Positions 50,101 through 62,758 of a stretch of DNA of 64,000 bases are shown one piece after another. Source of the DNA: Austropuccinia psidii (lineage: Eukaryota; Basidiomycota; Pucciniomycetes; Pucciniales; Sphaerophragmiaceae); the NCBI GenBank assembly GCA_023105745.1, contig JALGQZ010000004.1, forward strand, positions 69,243,112 through 69,307,111, read 5' to 3'. Within the stretch, counting starts at the first letter, position 1. Each line of letters begins with the position of its first letter. The notes under the pieces are model-generated. The model searched no databases. It worked only from the letters and a program-made list of their open reading frames with translations, and was not told the origin of the DNA. The translations under genes were made by a program, and so were the position numbers.

Positions 50101-52546
50101 GTTGCAAAGGCATTTTTGTACTTAAATAAGAGGTCAATCAATTTTTCTTTCATTTTTTCTGTTAATTCTTGATTGAATTCTGCCTCTTTGAGTTGTTCAG
50201 ATATAAAAATTTCATTTTCTCGAATTTTTTCTTCATTCTTAATAACTGTGATTTGTTTTTTGTTATTTAAGAAGCCAAACTTTTGTCTTTTCTTGTCTCC
50301 TATGGTAAAATATCTATTATTTTGGTTAGAGATATCTATACCATAAATTGATAAGTAGTCATTTCCAAGTATGAAGTGATTACTAGTACAGCTGTCCATT
50401 ACTACAAACTCTACTTTGATTCTGACACATTGTGAGGGATGAGGAAAAATTAGTGTTAGATCAATTATTCCAAGGGGCTTCATGCTCTCACTTGCACTAC
50501 TGAATTTGAAACCTTTTATTGGCATAAGTTTTTCTTTCAAGTCTGGGACAATGGTTTTTAAATAACTTTTACCAACACAGGTGCAATATGCTCCTGTATC
50601 TAAGTTAACTTTTCCTTCTTGGTTATCAACCATAACAATACTTATACTTGATTTTCCAGCTGTATATCCCATTCCTCTTGCAGTTTTGGTTCTATACATT
50701 TTGGCATCTTGTATGTTTGTCAGGTTTGTGTCAGATGTCCCAACTTTTGGTAAGTTTGAGTTAACATCCAGTACCTCATAAATTATATCAATATTATCAA
50801 TTTGTGCATTAATTATATTGATTTCATCACTTTCAGAACTTTCTGATTCTTCTGTCTCTTTTTCAGAGTCAGATTCCTTTTCTTTGTCATTGTGGTTTTC
50901 TGTTTCCACAATTTCATTAATATTTGCCCTTTTAAGGCAATCATTGGCTAAGTGGCCAATAACTTCACATATATGGCATTTTGTTTTCTCATTATTGCTG
51001 GATGTATTGGGCTTGAACGATTCTTTTGATTTATCTTTTTTGATAAATGGTTTATTTGGGCTTTTAATGTCCAATTTCTTCCAAGTCCTGCCAATTTATG
51101 TTCTTGTCACTATGTCTTCTAGTGCATTAATATGCTCTTCTGTGGAGCATGGCTCTATACACCTGCTTCTTAGGGCATGTTCTAGCTCTCGTCCAAATTT
51201 CTTGAGTATTTTCATATGCACCCTTTTTTGTGACATTTCTGGGTACAATGCATTAAGTCTTTCAACTTGTTTCAAGAACCAAGTTAAAGGTTTGTCTCTG
51301 TCTGGGTCAAAGAAAGAATTTTCAAATGCATTTTCTATTTTGTACCTCCAGGCATCATTAGACCATTTGGTGATTATTTCTTGTTTCCACCAAGACCAGG
51401 TATTTTTGCCATTTGTTTGCCTTATGCCATAATACCATCTTTTTGCAGATTTCTCAAACAATGAATGTAATCTTGCAGTTATCAATTCATCTGGTATGGC
51501 ATAATCTTCTTGTAGCATGTCAATTGTTTTGATAAATGACATGTGGTCATATTCACCTTCTCCTGTGAATGTTGGCCATTCTTTCAATTGAGGTGCTTCC
51601 TTCATTAAGACTTGGTTATTGTCTCGGTGACTCAAGTCTGTTATGAATGGATTTGTTAATTCCTCTTTTGGTTTAACAGGGCTTTTTATGTGAGAAAATG
51701 GTGTTTATAACTTTGGCATATTTAAGTTAGCCTCATTAATTTTATCCATTTTTTCAGTAATAAGTCTTATTTCACTTTGAATGTCATCTTTCAGATGAAT
51801 TCTTGCTTCATCACTCTTTTCCACATGGTCCAAAAGTAATTTTTGGTGTGATGAAGTCTTTTCTTCATTTTTTTACAGAAATACTTAATTTGTTTAATTT
51901 TTCTGTAAGATTGTCAATACTCACATCATAATTGATTGTCAAAGTTTTTTCTTTGATATCACTTATGTATTTTTACAACTCTTGTTGTCCTTTTATTAAT
52001 TTCTGAGTATTGTCAATTAATACTTTTGGTTTATTACTTTCAATCATAAATGTTATGTTATAAATTTCTTTTTTATTTTGTGTAACAAGTTTTGTTGAAG
52101 ATGATAAGATATTATTTATTTCTTGGAAAGATAATAAACAATTTTTAATGTTTTTAAGAGGTACAATACTATTTTTAAGCTCTGTTAAAGTATTTACAAC
52201 ATCAGGAGACAAGGATATTTCTTTGGGAAATGGGGCTGTCTCATGCTTTGTTCCTCTTTGTCTTTGAATTCCATCAAAGTTCTGTTTGTATTGGCTCATG
52301 TAAATGTCTATTTGAGCCCTCTGAATGTGATTTGTACCTGTTTGAGTTACTCATACTTAGTTTCAATTCAGGTTCAGATATCATGGGCATTTCTGGGACT
52401 TGCCTTTGGGATAAAGCACTTCCTTTTGTGGATTCTGTTCCACTGGGGATATTGCCCTTCCTTTTCCCTTTTGAGGAATCAATTCTACCTCTGAGTCCAG
52501 CTCCATCTGATTGGATGGAGTATTGGGAGCCTCTTCTGGTAGTCAT
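47112..52546 (-). pseudogene. T3-D gag-pro-pol, five in-frame stops in a preserved frame
   Basis: From 51635 to 47112 a single frame runs without a frameshift, broken only by TAA 51096-51098, TAA 49581-49583, TGA 49323-49325, TAG 47583-47585 and a stop at 47187-47189. Gag has a CCHC knuckle (near 50935-50980), protease DTG (near 50600), RT YIDD (near 49550), RNase H, an integrase HHCC and D,D,E core, and a chromodomain-like C-terminus. Two stops replace Trp codons kept in A1. The gag N-terminus (52546-51636) is less clean: frames 52546-52274 and 52299-51973 overlap by 26 bases out of register and further stops follow, so at least one frameshift is likely there. Similar to A1 along the whole of pol. 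Confidence 0.85.
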
Positions 52547-52549
52547 ATT

Positions 52550-53248
52550 ATAAGAAAAATAGAAAATAAGAGGATTTCAGGACAGGAATTTTCTTATGGC
52601 AATTTATAAATGAGGTACTCCCCTTCAAAGTCCTGAATGGTGGGTCCTGGAAAGTCCAATTTCATGGCTTTTTTTTCTTGGTAATTATTGATGTTGGAGA
52701 GCTTTGACAAGTTTCTTCCAACAATCTTTCAACAATGGTTTGGTTGTCCTCTGTTGGGTTGTCTTCAAGCACTAAAAAAGACAAATAAATATAAGCCTTT
52801 CATATAAAAGTGTTATTTTTGGTAAGATATGGCAATTTTCCACGCAAAAATTGCTTTTATATCTTTTAAAAAGTGAAAAAAATTAAAGAAATGAAATTAA
52901 AATGAATAAAATAACTTTTTTATTGGTTTTTAATATTTTTATTATTTTTATTATTTTTTATGTTTTTATTTTTAAAGAATAAAATAAAATGAATATGATT
53001 CTTTTTATAAAATTAATTTATAATTTATAAAATATCTTTTTTAATCACTAGAGTCACTCAAAGAAAGTTTTTGCAAGTCTAAGGATGTGAAAAACCACAT
53101 GTAAGACAGTACAATTGCTTTCCAAATGCCTCAATAGCTTTTATAATCAATAATTATAAAGTTATTATATAATTTTATGATTATAATTATAATTTATTAT
53201 TGGATAAACCCAATTAGAATCTTTTTAAAGATCTTTTAGAGTAAATAT
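52550..53248 (-). other. T3-D leader
   Basis: Untranslated AT-rich region between the primer-binding block and the first gag ATG. Its part from about 52830 aligns with the A2 leader at 6385-6824, including a block with a Ser-Leu-rich frame that is not conserved as protein. Confidence 0.65.
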
Positions 53249-53266
53249 CACAGCCAGGCCCCCAAA
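53249..53266 (-). promoter_or_regulatory. Primer-binding site of T3-D
   Basis: TTTGGGGGCCTGGCTGTG on the minus strand just after the LTR end CCTTACA; one base differs from the block in A2 and B1. Confidence 0.65.
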
Positions 53267-55255
53267 TGTAAGGTTTGACTATGAAACAATAAGTAAAAAT
53301 TACTAATATTTTACTTATTGTACTATGAATGTCCTTATAAATGAAATAAATAAGATAAAAATAATTATAATAACAAAGAATTATCATAATTATGGTGTAA
53401 AAATAATTATATTATCAATTAAATATGATGATATAATTTATATTATAAAATATAATATAATAAAATAAATATATTAATATAAAATAATTAATATATTTAA
53501 TGGAACTTTATTGTTGTTACAAACAAATAATAAAGGAATAAAAAATTGTTTTTTATTAATAAAAAACAATTAATAACAATAATATTACCAATATTAAAGT
53601 TATAAATTAATATAAATACTATTTATATTAATTAAAGAATCATTAAAGTAATAATAAAGAGAAAATTATTATAATAAGAGAAAATAACCTACTTTTAATA
53701 ATTAATATAATAATTTTGAAATATTTTACGCCAAATAATGTAAATACAACTGATCCAAATTGTATTTACAATACAAAATAGAGAAAATTACAAATATTCT
53801 TGATTTTTACGTGGAAATGAGATTTTAGAGAGATTTTTAGCAAAAAAAATTAAATAAATGATTTAATCACGTCAAAATTGATGATTATAATAATATAATC
53901 TTTGGTCTTTAATAATATAAAAAGATTTAAATATAAAGAATAAAGATATTACCTTTCAATTGAATTGATTTAATGTTTTTGATGCGTCTGAGGGGAAAAC
54001 AGAGTAAAAACAGCTCTATTTAGAGTAAATACCTCCCTCCTAGAGTCCAACAGGCTTCTGGTGGACGTGTACTGATCATATCCACTGGAATTGATAAATA
54101 GTTTAAGGTTTGGTGATGATTAAATCATGATCAAACCATATTACATCATTATTACACCATTATTTAGAGTTATCACTATAATTCTAAGTTTGATGACGTC
54201 AAAGGCTTGGCAGAACCCCAAAAATTTGTGTATTTTATTATTTTTAATCATACGCTCATAGTATTCACGAATTGTATCACTCATATGACTGTTAAACTTA
54301 CTTTAAGGTTACAGTAAGTGATGATAAATGATCAAATTAAGCTCAAACTTTGATCCTTAATAATGTTTAAGATTTACACGCTACAGCAAATCCAGGAGAG
54401 AATTTTAATAGCTTGGCATAACCGTATTATGCTTCAAAGAGAATTCCATTACATCATCAAAACCTTTGTTTTTGATGATTTTTCTTGTAACTCATCTTTT
54501 CTGTTGAAATTTAATATTTTAAACTTCAAACTATGATTTCAAGGGGTTATACCTTATATATTATAATAAAAAATACATTATTATTCAAGAATGAACTAGT
54601 AGAATCCAACTGTCTACTTTTTTTAAGTTTGGACTACTTTCACAACAAAGTGGTCAACAGCTCTGTTGATTTTAATGAATAATTCCTTACAGGTTTCAAC
54701 CTTGTTTATAACTTGTGAAATAAACTTCATTTCTGTACTCCTACAGTTATTACGTGATGACTTTATTTTTGGTTCATCACTCTATCATGAATATCTCAAG
54801 AGATATTAGCTAAAATCCTTGAATATATGCATTGACCAAAAAAGTGCATATATTCAGGTTAATTCCTTAAGTATTGATTTTGAAGCTTAGCTTCTTAATT
54901 GTTTTATATGTGGAGTTTTATGGAGAATCCAATCGTACAGTTTATTTCACATTCTGTTCCATTGGTCTTTGAAATAAATAAGGATTTGTGTTTTTTATAA
55001 GGTATTATTAGTTATAACTTATTAAATATTGACTTTACAGATATGCCATAAAAATGGTATATGTGTATTTTACCATGGGAAAGCCAAAGGTATAATTTAT
55101 TTCACATGTTTATTTATTGGTGTTTAAGTTAAACCAAGTTTTATGCCAATTTATGGTATTTTTGTATTTTTAAGGTAATTATTTTTAATGTATAATTATA
55201 TTAAATATTTCTTGTGACCTTTTTTGGGTATGTGGTCATATCTCAAAGGTTCACA
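53267..55255 (-). repeat. 5' LTR of T3-D (1,989 bp)
   Basis: On the minus strand TGTGAACCTTTGAG (55255) to CAAACCTTACA (53267). It differs from the 3' LTR by point changes and small indels, for example a short duplication near 53660-53690. It carries the same TGACGTCA (54194-54201). No gene. Confidence 0.9.
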
Positions 55256-55903
55256 TAAATGAAGCGGGCCTGGCACTCAGTGAACAGACTTACTTATGGA
55301 GGGCTTAGAATAAAATACTCAATGGATAAGAGTAATGAAATAAGAGGATAAATTCCTAGTCATAAAATAATAAGAATTAAAAGATATGAGAGAAAAACAA
55401 AAGCAATAATGAAGAGTTAACCACAAATAATCTTATACCATTGTTTCAACTTGTTCAGAAAAGAGAAAAGGATCAATAAAGGATATGGCCACCAGGACTC
55501 TACTGAACAGGTGAGGGAAGGCAAAGACTAACTTAATAATTAATAAAACAATATTTCTTAATGAGAAATAAAATATATTAAATAATAAATCCAGTATTTT
55601 AATTAACTGGGGGAAAAACCCCCAGGTGGGTGAGTGTTGAGAAACCATGAATGTATGATTGAGGAACCTGTATTTGAGATGTGAAACTGTATTGGTGTAT
55701 CCAATACAGTTATTTGAATCAATACAGGTATTTGCGCCTGTATTGAGGAAATGCCTGTATTTGTGTTTTGCCTGTATTGAGATGTATTGAGGATTGGAAC
55801 TGTATTTGGTGAATCTTCCATGAAACCCCTTGCTGATTAGGTGTTGGAAGATTCTCCATTAGTAATGAGTGGTAATGCCCTGCCTGTCTCCATGGCTGTG
55901 ACA
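55256..55903 (-). repeat. Main part of the C2 3' LTR
   Basis: On the minus strand it starts TGTCACAGCCATGG (55903), right after a polypurine tract, and runs to the T3-D insertion. It matches the C1 LTR and the visible part of the C2 5' LTR. Confidence 0.85.
55607..55625. repeat. T3-C LTR hairpin, C2 copy
   Basis: CTGGGGG, AAAAA loop, CCCCCAG: a perfect 7-bp stem. Confidence 0.75.
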
Positions 55904-57257
55904 TTATCCCCCTCTTGAAAGTGGTGAGCTCTGAGCACCATAGAATTAATGACTCTTGATAAGATCAACTAATTTTTTCTTCCCCCCAATTCCCAATTCT
56001 CATCTCTCAAAGTTCCTCTTCATAAATCATAATTTCAACCCCTTTCAGCTTCATAACTTGTAGGTCCTTCTTCTTTGTCTTGACTCTGATTCTTCTTCAC
56101 TTCATCAATTTTTTCTGCTCTTTTCTTAGATCTTTTCCTCATTGCATAGTTCTTCACTCATTTTGTCTTGAGTCCTCATGGCTTATGATAAAAAATGATT
56201 TCAGATCCATGTACTAAGAACTCACTGCCATTCCATCAATTTTGTCTTCATTTAGAGATTGGGCCACATTGTCCCTTTTTCTTGCTTGGACCATTTCAGA
56301 AGCCCTTGAATTGTTCCCCAAAATTGTTGTTTCATGGTATTTTGGTCAGAATGGCCAAAATGTGCAAAAGTGCGCAAAATGCAAGATAATGAAGTTTTGG
56401 ATGATTTTGATTGGGATTGGTGTTTTTGCCCTTTTTCACATGATTTGAAGTTGAAATAGCCATAAATGCGCAAATATGCCCATATCATTAAAATGGCATA
56501 TTTGATGAATAATTGAATGAAAATGAGTTTTTTAAGGTTTTGAAGAGAAATGACTCCAAAATACGCAAATATGCGCAAATATGCCAATATCATTAAAATG
56601 GCATATTTGATGAATAATTGAATAAAATTGAGTTTTTGAAGGTTTTGAAGAGAAATGATGCCAAAATGTGCAAATATGCCAATATGGTCAAAATGGCATA
56701 TTTTGCTGAAGAATTTAATAAAACATAAATTTTGACGTTTTGAAGAAGAATGAAGCCAAAATGTGCAAAATGCGCAAAAAATGCGCAAATGCATGAAAAT
56801 GGCCAATTTGGCCTAAAAAACAGTTTTTGATGATAATTTCTTCTATTTTCTTGTGCTTCACTCTGTTCTTGAAGTTCAAATTGCCATATTTGACTTGCTG
56901 ACTTGGATTTTCCCATGATTTGCTTGGTCTTGACTTTGAAATTTGACTTGAAGATGAATTCAAGGCTGACTTGAAGAAATTTTCATGAGGGTTATCTGTA
57001 GCTGGTCTTTACCATTACTAGTGTTTTGCTCTTTGATTGTTGAATGAATTGAATCCCCAAACATGATATGGGAGTGATGACTACTGCTTTTGAAATAAGA
57101 AATAAAGATAAAAATAAAACATACAAGTAAAAGAAAATGAAATAAAATAAAACTGAAAAAGAATTGAGAGAAAAAGAGAGTAAAAAAATAGAAATAAGAA
57201 AACTTCTGAGGATTGATCTTCTTGTGGTGGGTTGCTTTATTTTGGCCATAATTTTCC
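55904..57257 (-). other. 3' noncoding region of C2 with imperfect tandem repeats
   Basis: Ends of this region match the C1 3' region. The middle (about 56340-56830) is three to four imperfect units of about 100 bases, each with a GAAGNGAAATGA-like block, short ATGCGCAAAT/ATGCCAATAT runs and ATTAAAATGGCATATTTG. Translations on both strands are repeat products and I call no gene. Confidence 0.65.
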
Positions 57258-57682
57258 CTGAAAAGATAAAGCCAAAAATTTGATTCTCACAGAGTGGCCA
57301 AGGTGTTGTTTTACAAGAAGTAGAACCCTCAGAGATGCATACCAGGAGATGGAACTTACGTTCATAACTTCCACTCCCCACCAAGCATCATAATAGAATA
57401 GAAAACTTTGCCACAAATGAATTTGAGCTAAAGAATATCTTTAATAATACTGAATGGCATAATTTGGAATAATATTTGTGTAAGAAAGAAAAAGAATAAA
57501 AAAGAAAAAAGGAAATTTGGGCATATCTTGATAGAAGGTCCAAATTCGGGGTATTGATGTTGCAAGGCCTTCTAAGCCTGTCCAAAGAAATTGACAAGTG
57601 CTCACAAAGTGGCCAAGGTTATGCTTACAACATATTTGGGTAGAATACCCCCTTAAAGGTGCATGCCAGGAGAGGAACTTAC
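57258..57682 (-). other. Duplicated intron-like cassettes after the C2 chromodomain
   Basis: Two units about 320 bases apart with minus-strand GTAAGT donors at 57682 and 57359 and CAG acceptors ending at 57578 and 57258 (105 and 102 nt), each preceded by a T-rich run. Same layout as in C1. Confidence 0.45.
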
Positions 57683-57689
57683 TTTCATA

Positions 57690-60600
57690 AACTCCAATCC
57701 CCACCAAGCACCATAAATCAAAACTCTTGAGGCATTTGGGCCAGGCTTGTCTGGATAAGAAGTGTGAAAATCCTGGACAAGGTCTGGGGAGTTGGTAAGG
57801 CTGGAAGCTGGTTCCCAAGCTGTTCTTTCTGGGTCTTCATTGAATCCTTTCCACTCCACTAGATACCATAGTGTACCTCTCTTGAGTTTTGAGTCCAGAA
57901 CCTGAGCCACTTCCCATTCTGCTTGCTCTTCCACTATCACTGGAGGTGGTGGCAATTGGTGTTGATTTGGGATAGCTGATTGATTCGCTGGTTCTAACAA
58001 GGACACATGGAAGAAAGGGTGAACTGACTTCCATTGTTGAGGGAACTTGAGGTGATATGCATGGCTGCCAATATTCTTGAGAACTTCAAAGGGTCCCAAA
58101 CATCTTTCTGAAAGTTTCTTGGTGGGTCTTGTTGTCTTGATGTTCTTGGAAGCTAGCCATACTTTGTCGCCAGGTTGAAAATCAGGTGGAATTGCTCTAT
58201 CTCTATCTGCATACTTCTTAAAACGCTTTATTTCTGACTCTAATTCTTCTTTGAGAGCTTGCTGTACTGATTGGAGTTTTGTTGATACCTTTCCAGCAGG
58301 TGTATCTTGAGAAATTTGAATTGAGTCAAAGCTGGTATTTCTTCCATAAATGGTGAGAAATGGTGACTGTTTTTTTGATGAATGCTCTGCATTATTATAG
58401 GCAAATTCAGCCAGGGGGAGCCAGGTGTGCCCTTCATCTTGATGGTAACTGACATACATCCAAAGATACTTTTCAAAATCTGATTTACCCTCTCTGTATG
58501 TCCATCTGTTTCAGGGTGAAAGGCAGTTGAAAGATCTCTTGATATCTTGAGCTGCTGACACAATTAAGTCCAAAATGATGAAACAAATAATGAACCTCTA
58601 TCACTAACAATACTGATTGAAAGACCATTTTTGGAAACGACATGACTAATAAAGATTTGAGATAAGTCCAAAGCAGTGATTGTTGAATAAGTTGGAATAA
58701 ATATTGCCATTTTTGAAAATCTGTCTACAACTACTAAAATTGAATCAAAGTTGCTTCACAAGGGCAATTGAGTGATAAAGTCCATTGATAGTGAATTCCA
58801 AGGACCAGATTGAATTTGAAGAGGCTTGAGTAATCCAAACTTCTTATGGTGAATGTTCTTGTTTCTTGAACATTGCTGACATGAGGACACATAGTCCTTG
58901 ATGATTTGATTCATGCCAGCCCAATAAAAATCCCTCTTGATGAGCTTGAGGGTCTTCTCCTGGCCAGGGTCGGCAGCCAACAGTGAGTCATGACGCTTTT
59001 GAAGGATATCCAATTGAAGTTCATGATTTCTTGGGATGACTACTCTATCTTTTAATATTAACAATTTGGCTTTAGGTTTAATAGTATAATCTGAGATTGA
59101 TTCACCTCTTGCTAATTGCTTGAGAATTTCCTTATAATCTTTGTCTTGCCATACTGCCTTCTGAATTTGGTCAACTAAATCTGAGAAAAATCTTGACTCT
59201 TTAATTTCATTTTGCTTAAGAACTTGATGAAAGTTTTGAGGATTCTTGCTGATTAAGTCCACCCCCCTCTCTGGGTACACGTCATCCTGATGTGACAAGG
59301 CATCTGGTAAAGTGGCCAGTCTGCCTGGGAAGTAAGTGATAGAGAAATGAAATTCAGAGAGAAACTCAGCCCAATGTGCTTGACGGCAAGTAAGGACTTT
59401 GAAGGACATAAAATATTGAAGGGAAGAGTGGTCTGTCAAGACTTCAAAAGAATCAGAAAGAGAAAGAAGAAAGGATCTCCAGTGCTTGAGGGCCCAAAAT
59501 ATGCCAAGGAGTTCCTTTTCATGAATTTCATAGTTGAGCTCAGCTGGGAGGAGCTTGTGACTATCAAATGCAATGGGATGCTTTCCTGAGTTATTCACCT
59601 GACTCAGTACGGCACCCAAAGCATAATAAGAAACATCAGTCTCTACAATAGATGGTAGAGAAGTATTGAAATGGGATAGGATAGGAGCAGTGGTGAAATC
59701 TTCTTTGAGTATTTGAAACTGGCTGAGAGCTTCCTCATTGAAGATGAAAGGAGAATCTTTTTTAAGGAGGGAAGTGAGAGCAGAGAAGTTTTTGGAATAA
59801 CTTTTAATCAAACAACAATAAAAGTTGGCAAAGCCAAGGAAAGATTTGAGTGCTTTGATGTTCTTTGGCTGAGGCCAATTGAGGATTTGCTGAACTTTGG
59901 AAAAATCCATCTTGAGGCCATCACTTGAAACAACATAGCCCAAGGATTCCACACTTGAGGCATGGAATACACACTTTGAGGCTTTGGCAAACAAATTATT
60001 GTCCCTCAGTCTTTGGAGGACAGAGGCCACATGTTTGACATGTTCCTCCTGAGAACTAGAGAAGAACATCATATCATCTAAGTATACTACAACAAAAATA
60101 TCCAAGAAATCTGAAAAGATATCATTCACAAGATTCTGGAATGAAGCAGGAGAATTGGTCAAGCCAAATGGCATAACCAAATATTCATAACTGCCATATT
60201 TAGTTCTAAAAGCAGTTAAGTGCTCATCTCCCTCTTTGATTCTCAAGAGCTTATAAGCACCACACAAATCTATCTTGGAGAAGATAGTAGCACTGTTAAG
60301 GACAGTAAGAAGCTGATTCATTGGAGGAACAGGATGCCTGTTCTTCCTAGTGACAGCATTAAGTTTGCGGTAGTCAACACACAAACAAAGGCCACCATCC
60401 TTTTTCTTAACAAAAAGGACAGGTGATCCTGTTGAAGAGGAGCTTGGCCTGATGAAACCTTTCTCTACATTCTCTGAAATGTAGGCCCGCAGTGTTTCTG
60501 ACTAATTCTTTGATAAAAAGTAGATAACACCAACTGGAGGTAGAAGACCCTCCAGTTTGTAATGATGATCACAGGCACGGTGTGAAGGAAGTTTCTCTGC

Positions 60601-61431
60601 TTTCACCTCGGAGAATACATCCAAATATTTGTGATAAACAGGAGGGACTACCTTCAGCACAGTTTCAATATCTTCTGGCTCTTCCTCCTCATCACACTGC
60701 TACTCCAGGGAGGCATGAAAAGATAAAGGAGGAAGGTCCATATCCACTTGAAAGAGATCAAGTGAGTATATAGCAAAATCCTCTCCAACATCTTTTATCT
60801 CTTTGAAGACTTCATCTCTTAATGGAAGTAATGACTGAGAGGGAATGATGGAAGGGATATGGACAGAAGGAGGAAGGGAAGGTGTCTTAAGTTCACCAAC
60901 CAGAGCAACACTGTTGACAGAAGTGGTAAAGTCATTACTAGTAGAAGAAATAATACCACTAGAATCCTTATGACTAGAATCATAGGTGATCAATCCATTT
61001 TTCCAATCAATAATGGGATTAAAATGGTAAAGAAAATCATAGCCCAATATTAGGTCTTTTCCCTTGGGTGAATCTATGATCAAGAAATCCCATTCAAAGC
61101 TTGGGAATGAAGGCAAGTCAACAACCCACTTGGTATAATGGGTGACGAACAGGCAAGTGGATTCATTGCAACCCAAAATGAAAAGAGGAATCTTTTCAGG
61201 GAGCTCTGACATGGTCAATGAGTACTTGAGAACAAAATTCTTTGCAATAAAAGAGTTTGTAGCACCAGAATCAATGAGAATACTATAAAAAATATCAGAG
61301 AGAGAAGAGAAAATAAGAAATTTTAAAGATTTCTTGACACTAGTATTCAGAGTGCACAATTGTGCTCTTGAAGGAAATAAGTGAGAACCATTGAACACAT
61401 CATGATTCCCACTCAGGCTTTTCCCTGCTTG
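57690..61431 (-). pseudogene. C2 protease-pol with chromodomain, several breaks
   Basis: The frame opens right after a TAG at 61432-61434, overlapping the end of gag, in the -1 frame. Protease shows LIDSGATNSF (near 61270). RT carries YLDD (near 60075), followed by RNase H and an integrase with HHCC and D,D,E. The chromodomain lies at about 57930-57770. Breaks: TAG 60700-60702, TAG 60502-60504, TGA 58756-58758, TAA 58564-58566 and a one-base shift near 58478. C1 has sense codons at the sites it shares. All catalytic motifs I can check are present between the breaks. Confidence 0.85.
61378..61425 (-). promoter_or_regulatory. Probable -1 ribosomal frameshift signal at the C2 gag-pol junction
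   Basis: Slippery heptamer G GGA AAA (61425-61419) in the gag frame, 3 nt of spacer, then a 12-bp stem (arms 61415-61404 and 61389-61378, three G-U pairs, 14-nt loop). The gag TGA (61415-61413) lies at the base of the stem. The pol frame is closed by TAG at 61434-61432 and gag by TGA at 61413, so any shift must happen in the window that contains the heptamer, and the shift needed is -1. Confidence 0.65.
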
Positions 61432-62758
61432 CTAGGGAAGCCTTTTGATGACCCTTGCCTATTCTCAGGCCTCTTGAAGCATTTTTCAAATGGGTGCTTT
61501 CCACCACAATAATTGCAAAAGCCTTCTTTCATCCTCCTCTCCTTTTCAGAACCAATGAATTTGTTGTCCTTTTTGAGGAGAGCAGCATGAGGCTTGTCTT
61601 TGGACACTTGAAATTTCTTCCCCTTCTTATTCTTCTTGTGATAGGGCTTCTTTGATGATGAACTTTGAGGGGGCTTGGAGGAGTTGGATTCACTGATTGG
61701 AGGCTTCTTCTCTTGATTACTACCCTTTTCCTTCTGCCTCTCATGATATCTGGTATCTAATTCCAAAGTGATGTTCATGAGCTCTTGAAGGATATCAAAG
61801 CTTCCAGGGTGAGAAGCCAATTGGTCCAACAATGCTGATGCAAAGCCTCTCCTATACACATGAATATAGGCCCTTTCCCCCCAGTCTCCAATTCTTGAAA
61901 TTAGGCTTCTGAAATCTGCTATGTACAAGGAAACTTGACCACTTTCTTTCATCCTGAGATTGTCTAACTCTTGTTCAGCTTTCCTGACTTCACTAGGATC
62001 ACCAAACAGAGTGAATAACTGGGTTTCAAACAACTGCCAGTTATTGAGGAGATAAGAAGGGTCTTCATTGCACATATTTGAGAGGTAAGGTTCAATCTAA
62101 TTTCCAGCTCTACCAGTAAGAAAAGAAGTTTAATATGAGGCCTTCTTCCTGTCAGAGAAGAAGTTTTCTCGGTCATTATGGAAAATTAATTGACAAGATT
62201 GGATAAATCCTCTAAATTTATAAGCTTTAGTACCATCAAAAGAATCATGTGCCTTCATTGATAGAGTTTTGAATTTTCCTTTGGGGCAACTGCTTGAGTG
62301 AGTTGTCCCATAAACTGGGTCATTCGCTCCATCATATTGAGGAAATTTGGTTCAGCTTGAGAGACAGAAGGTGGATTAGAAAGGGCTAGATTTGGAGCCT
62401 CAGGAGCTTCAGGAGCACCTGCCAAGGAAGCTGCTACTTCAGTCTCCTCAGATTCTTCCTCTTCCACAGACTCCTCCCCCTCCTCATCTTCAGCTTCCCC
62501 CAATCTACTCCTAGGCCCTTGAGAAACACCAGGATAACAAGCCAATACTCCAGAGAATGATATTGATCTTCTAGACTTCACACCTCCTCTTCTGGAGGGT
62601 GCTTCTCCTTCCATTGGTGGTCCTCTGTCCAAATTTGCACTCAGTTGATGAACTGATGGTGTGCGGTCAAGAGGAGCCCTTGGTGTAGGAGTAAGAACAG
62701 CTTGATGTCTCTGGGATCTTGTATTCTTGGCTGGTGGGCTATGCTGAACTGGCATCAT
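61413..62758 (-). pseudogene. C2 gag
   Basis: Starts MMPVQHSPPAKNTRSQ at 62758 with a Pro/Ser/Arg-rich and then acidic N-terminal part. A one-base shift near 62260 moves the reading to the frame of 62075-61413, with two further in-frame stops between about 62170 and 62080. The remainder has a capsid-like region (FETQLFTLFGDP...), a Lys/Ser-rich linker and a CNYCGGKHPFEKC zinc knuckle near 61530-61490 (C-x2-C-x3-H-x4-C), one residue shorter between the second Cys and His than in T3-A/B/D. Ends SKQGKA at TGA 61413. Confidence 0.85.

Larger units (their letters stand above)
45044..55255 (-). mobile_element. T3-D, complete Ty3/gypsy element (10,212 bp)
   Basis: Both LTRs, primer-binding block, leader, gag-pol and polypurine tract are present. 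It is flanked by TAAA (45040-45043 and 55256-55259); the C2 5' LTR at about 63665 shows the uninterrupted site. Over the first 145 bases the two LTRs agree at roughly 95 percent by eye, so the insertion is not recent but is the youngest event in this nest. Confidence 0.9.

Noticed and set aside
56340..56830. CRISPR-like array
   Set aside because: Units are adjacent, imperfect and about 100 bases long without unique spacers, in a eukaryotic retroelement.
56252..56963. Minus-strand ORFs over the tandem repeats as a repeat protein
   Set aside because: All frames are open because the unit has few stops; the protein repeats only echo the DNA repeats.
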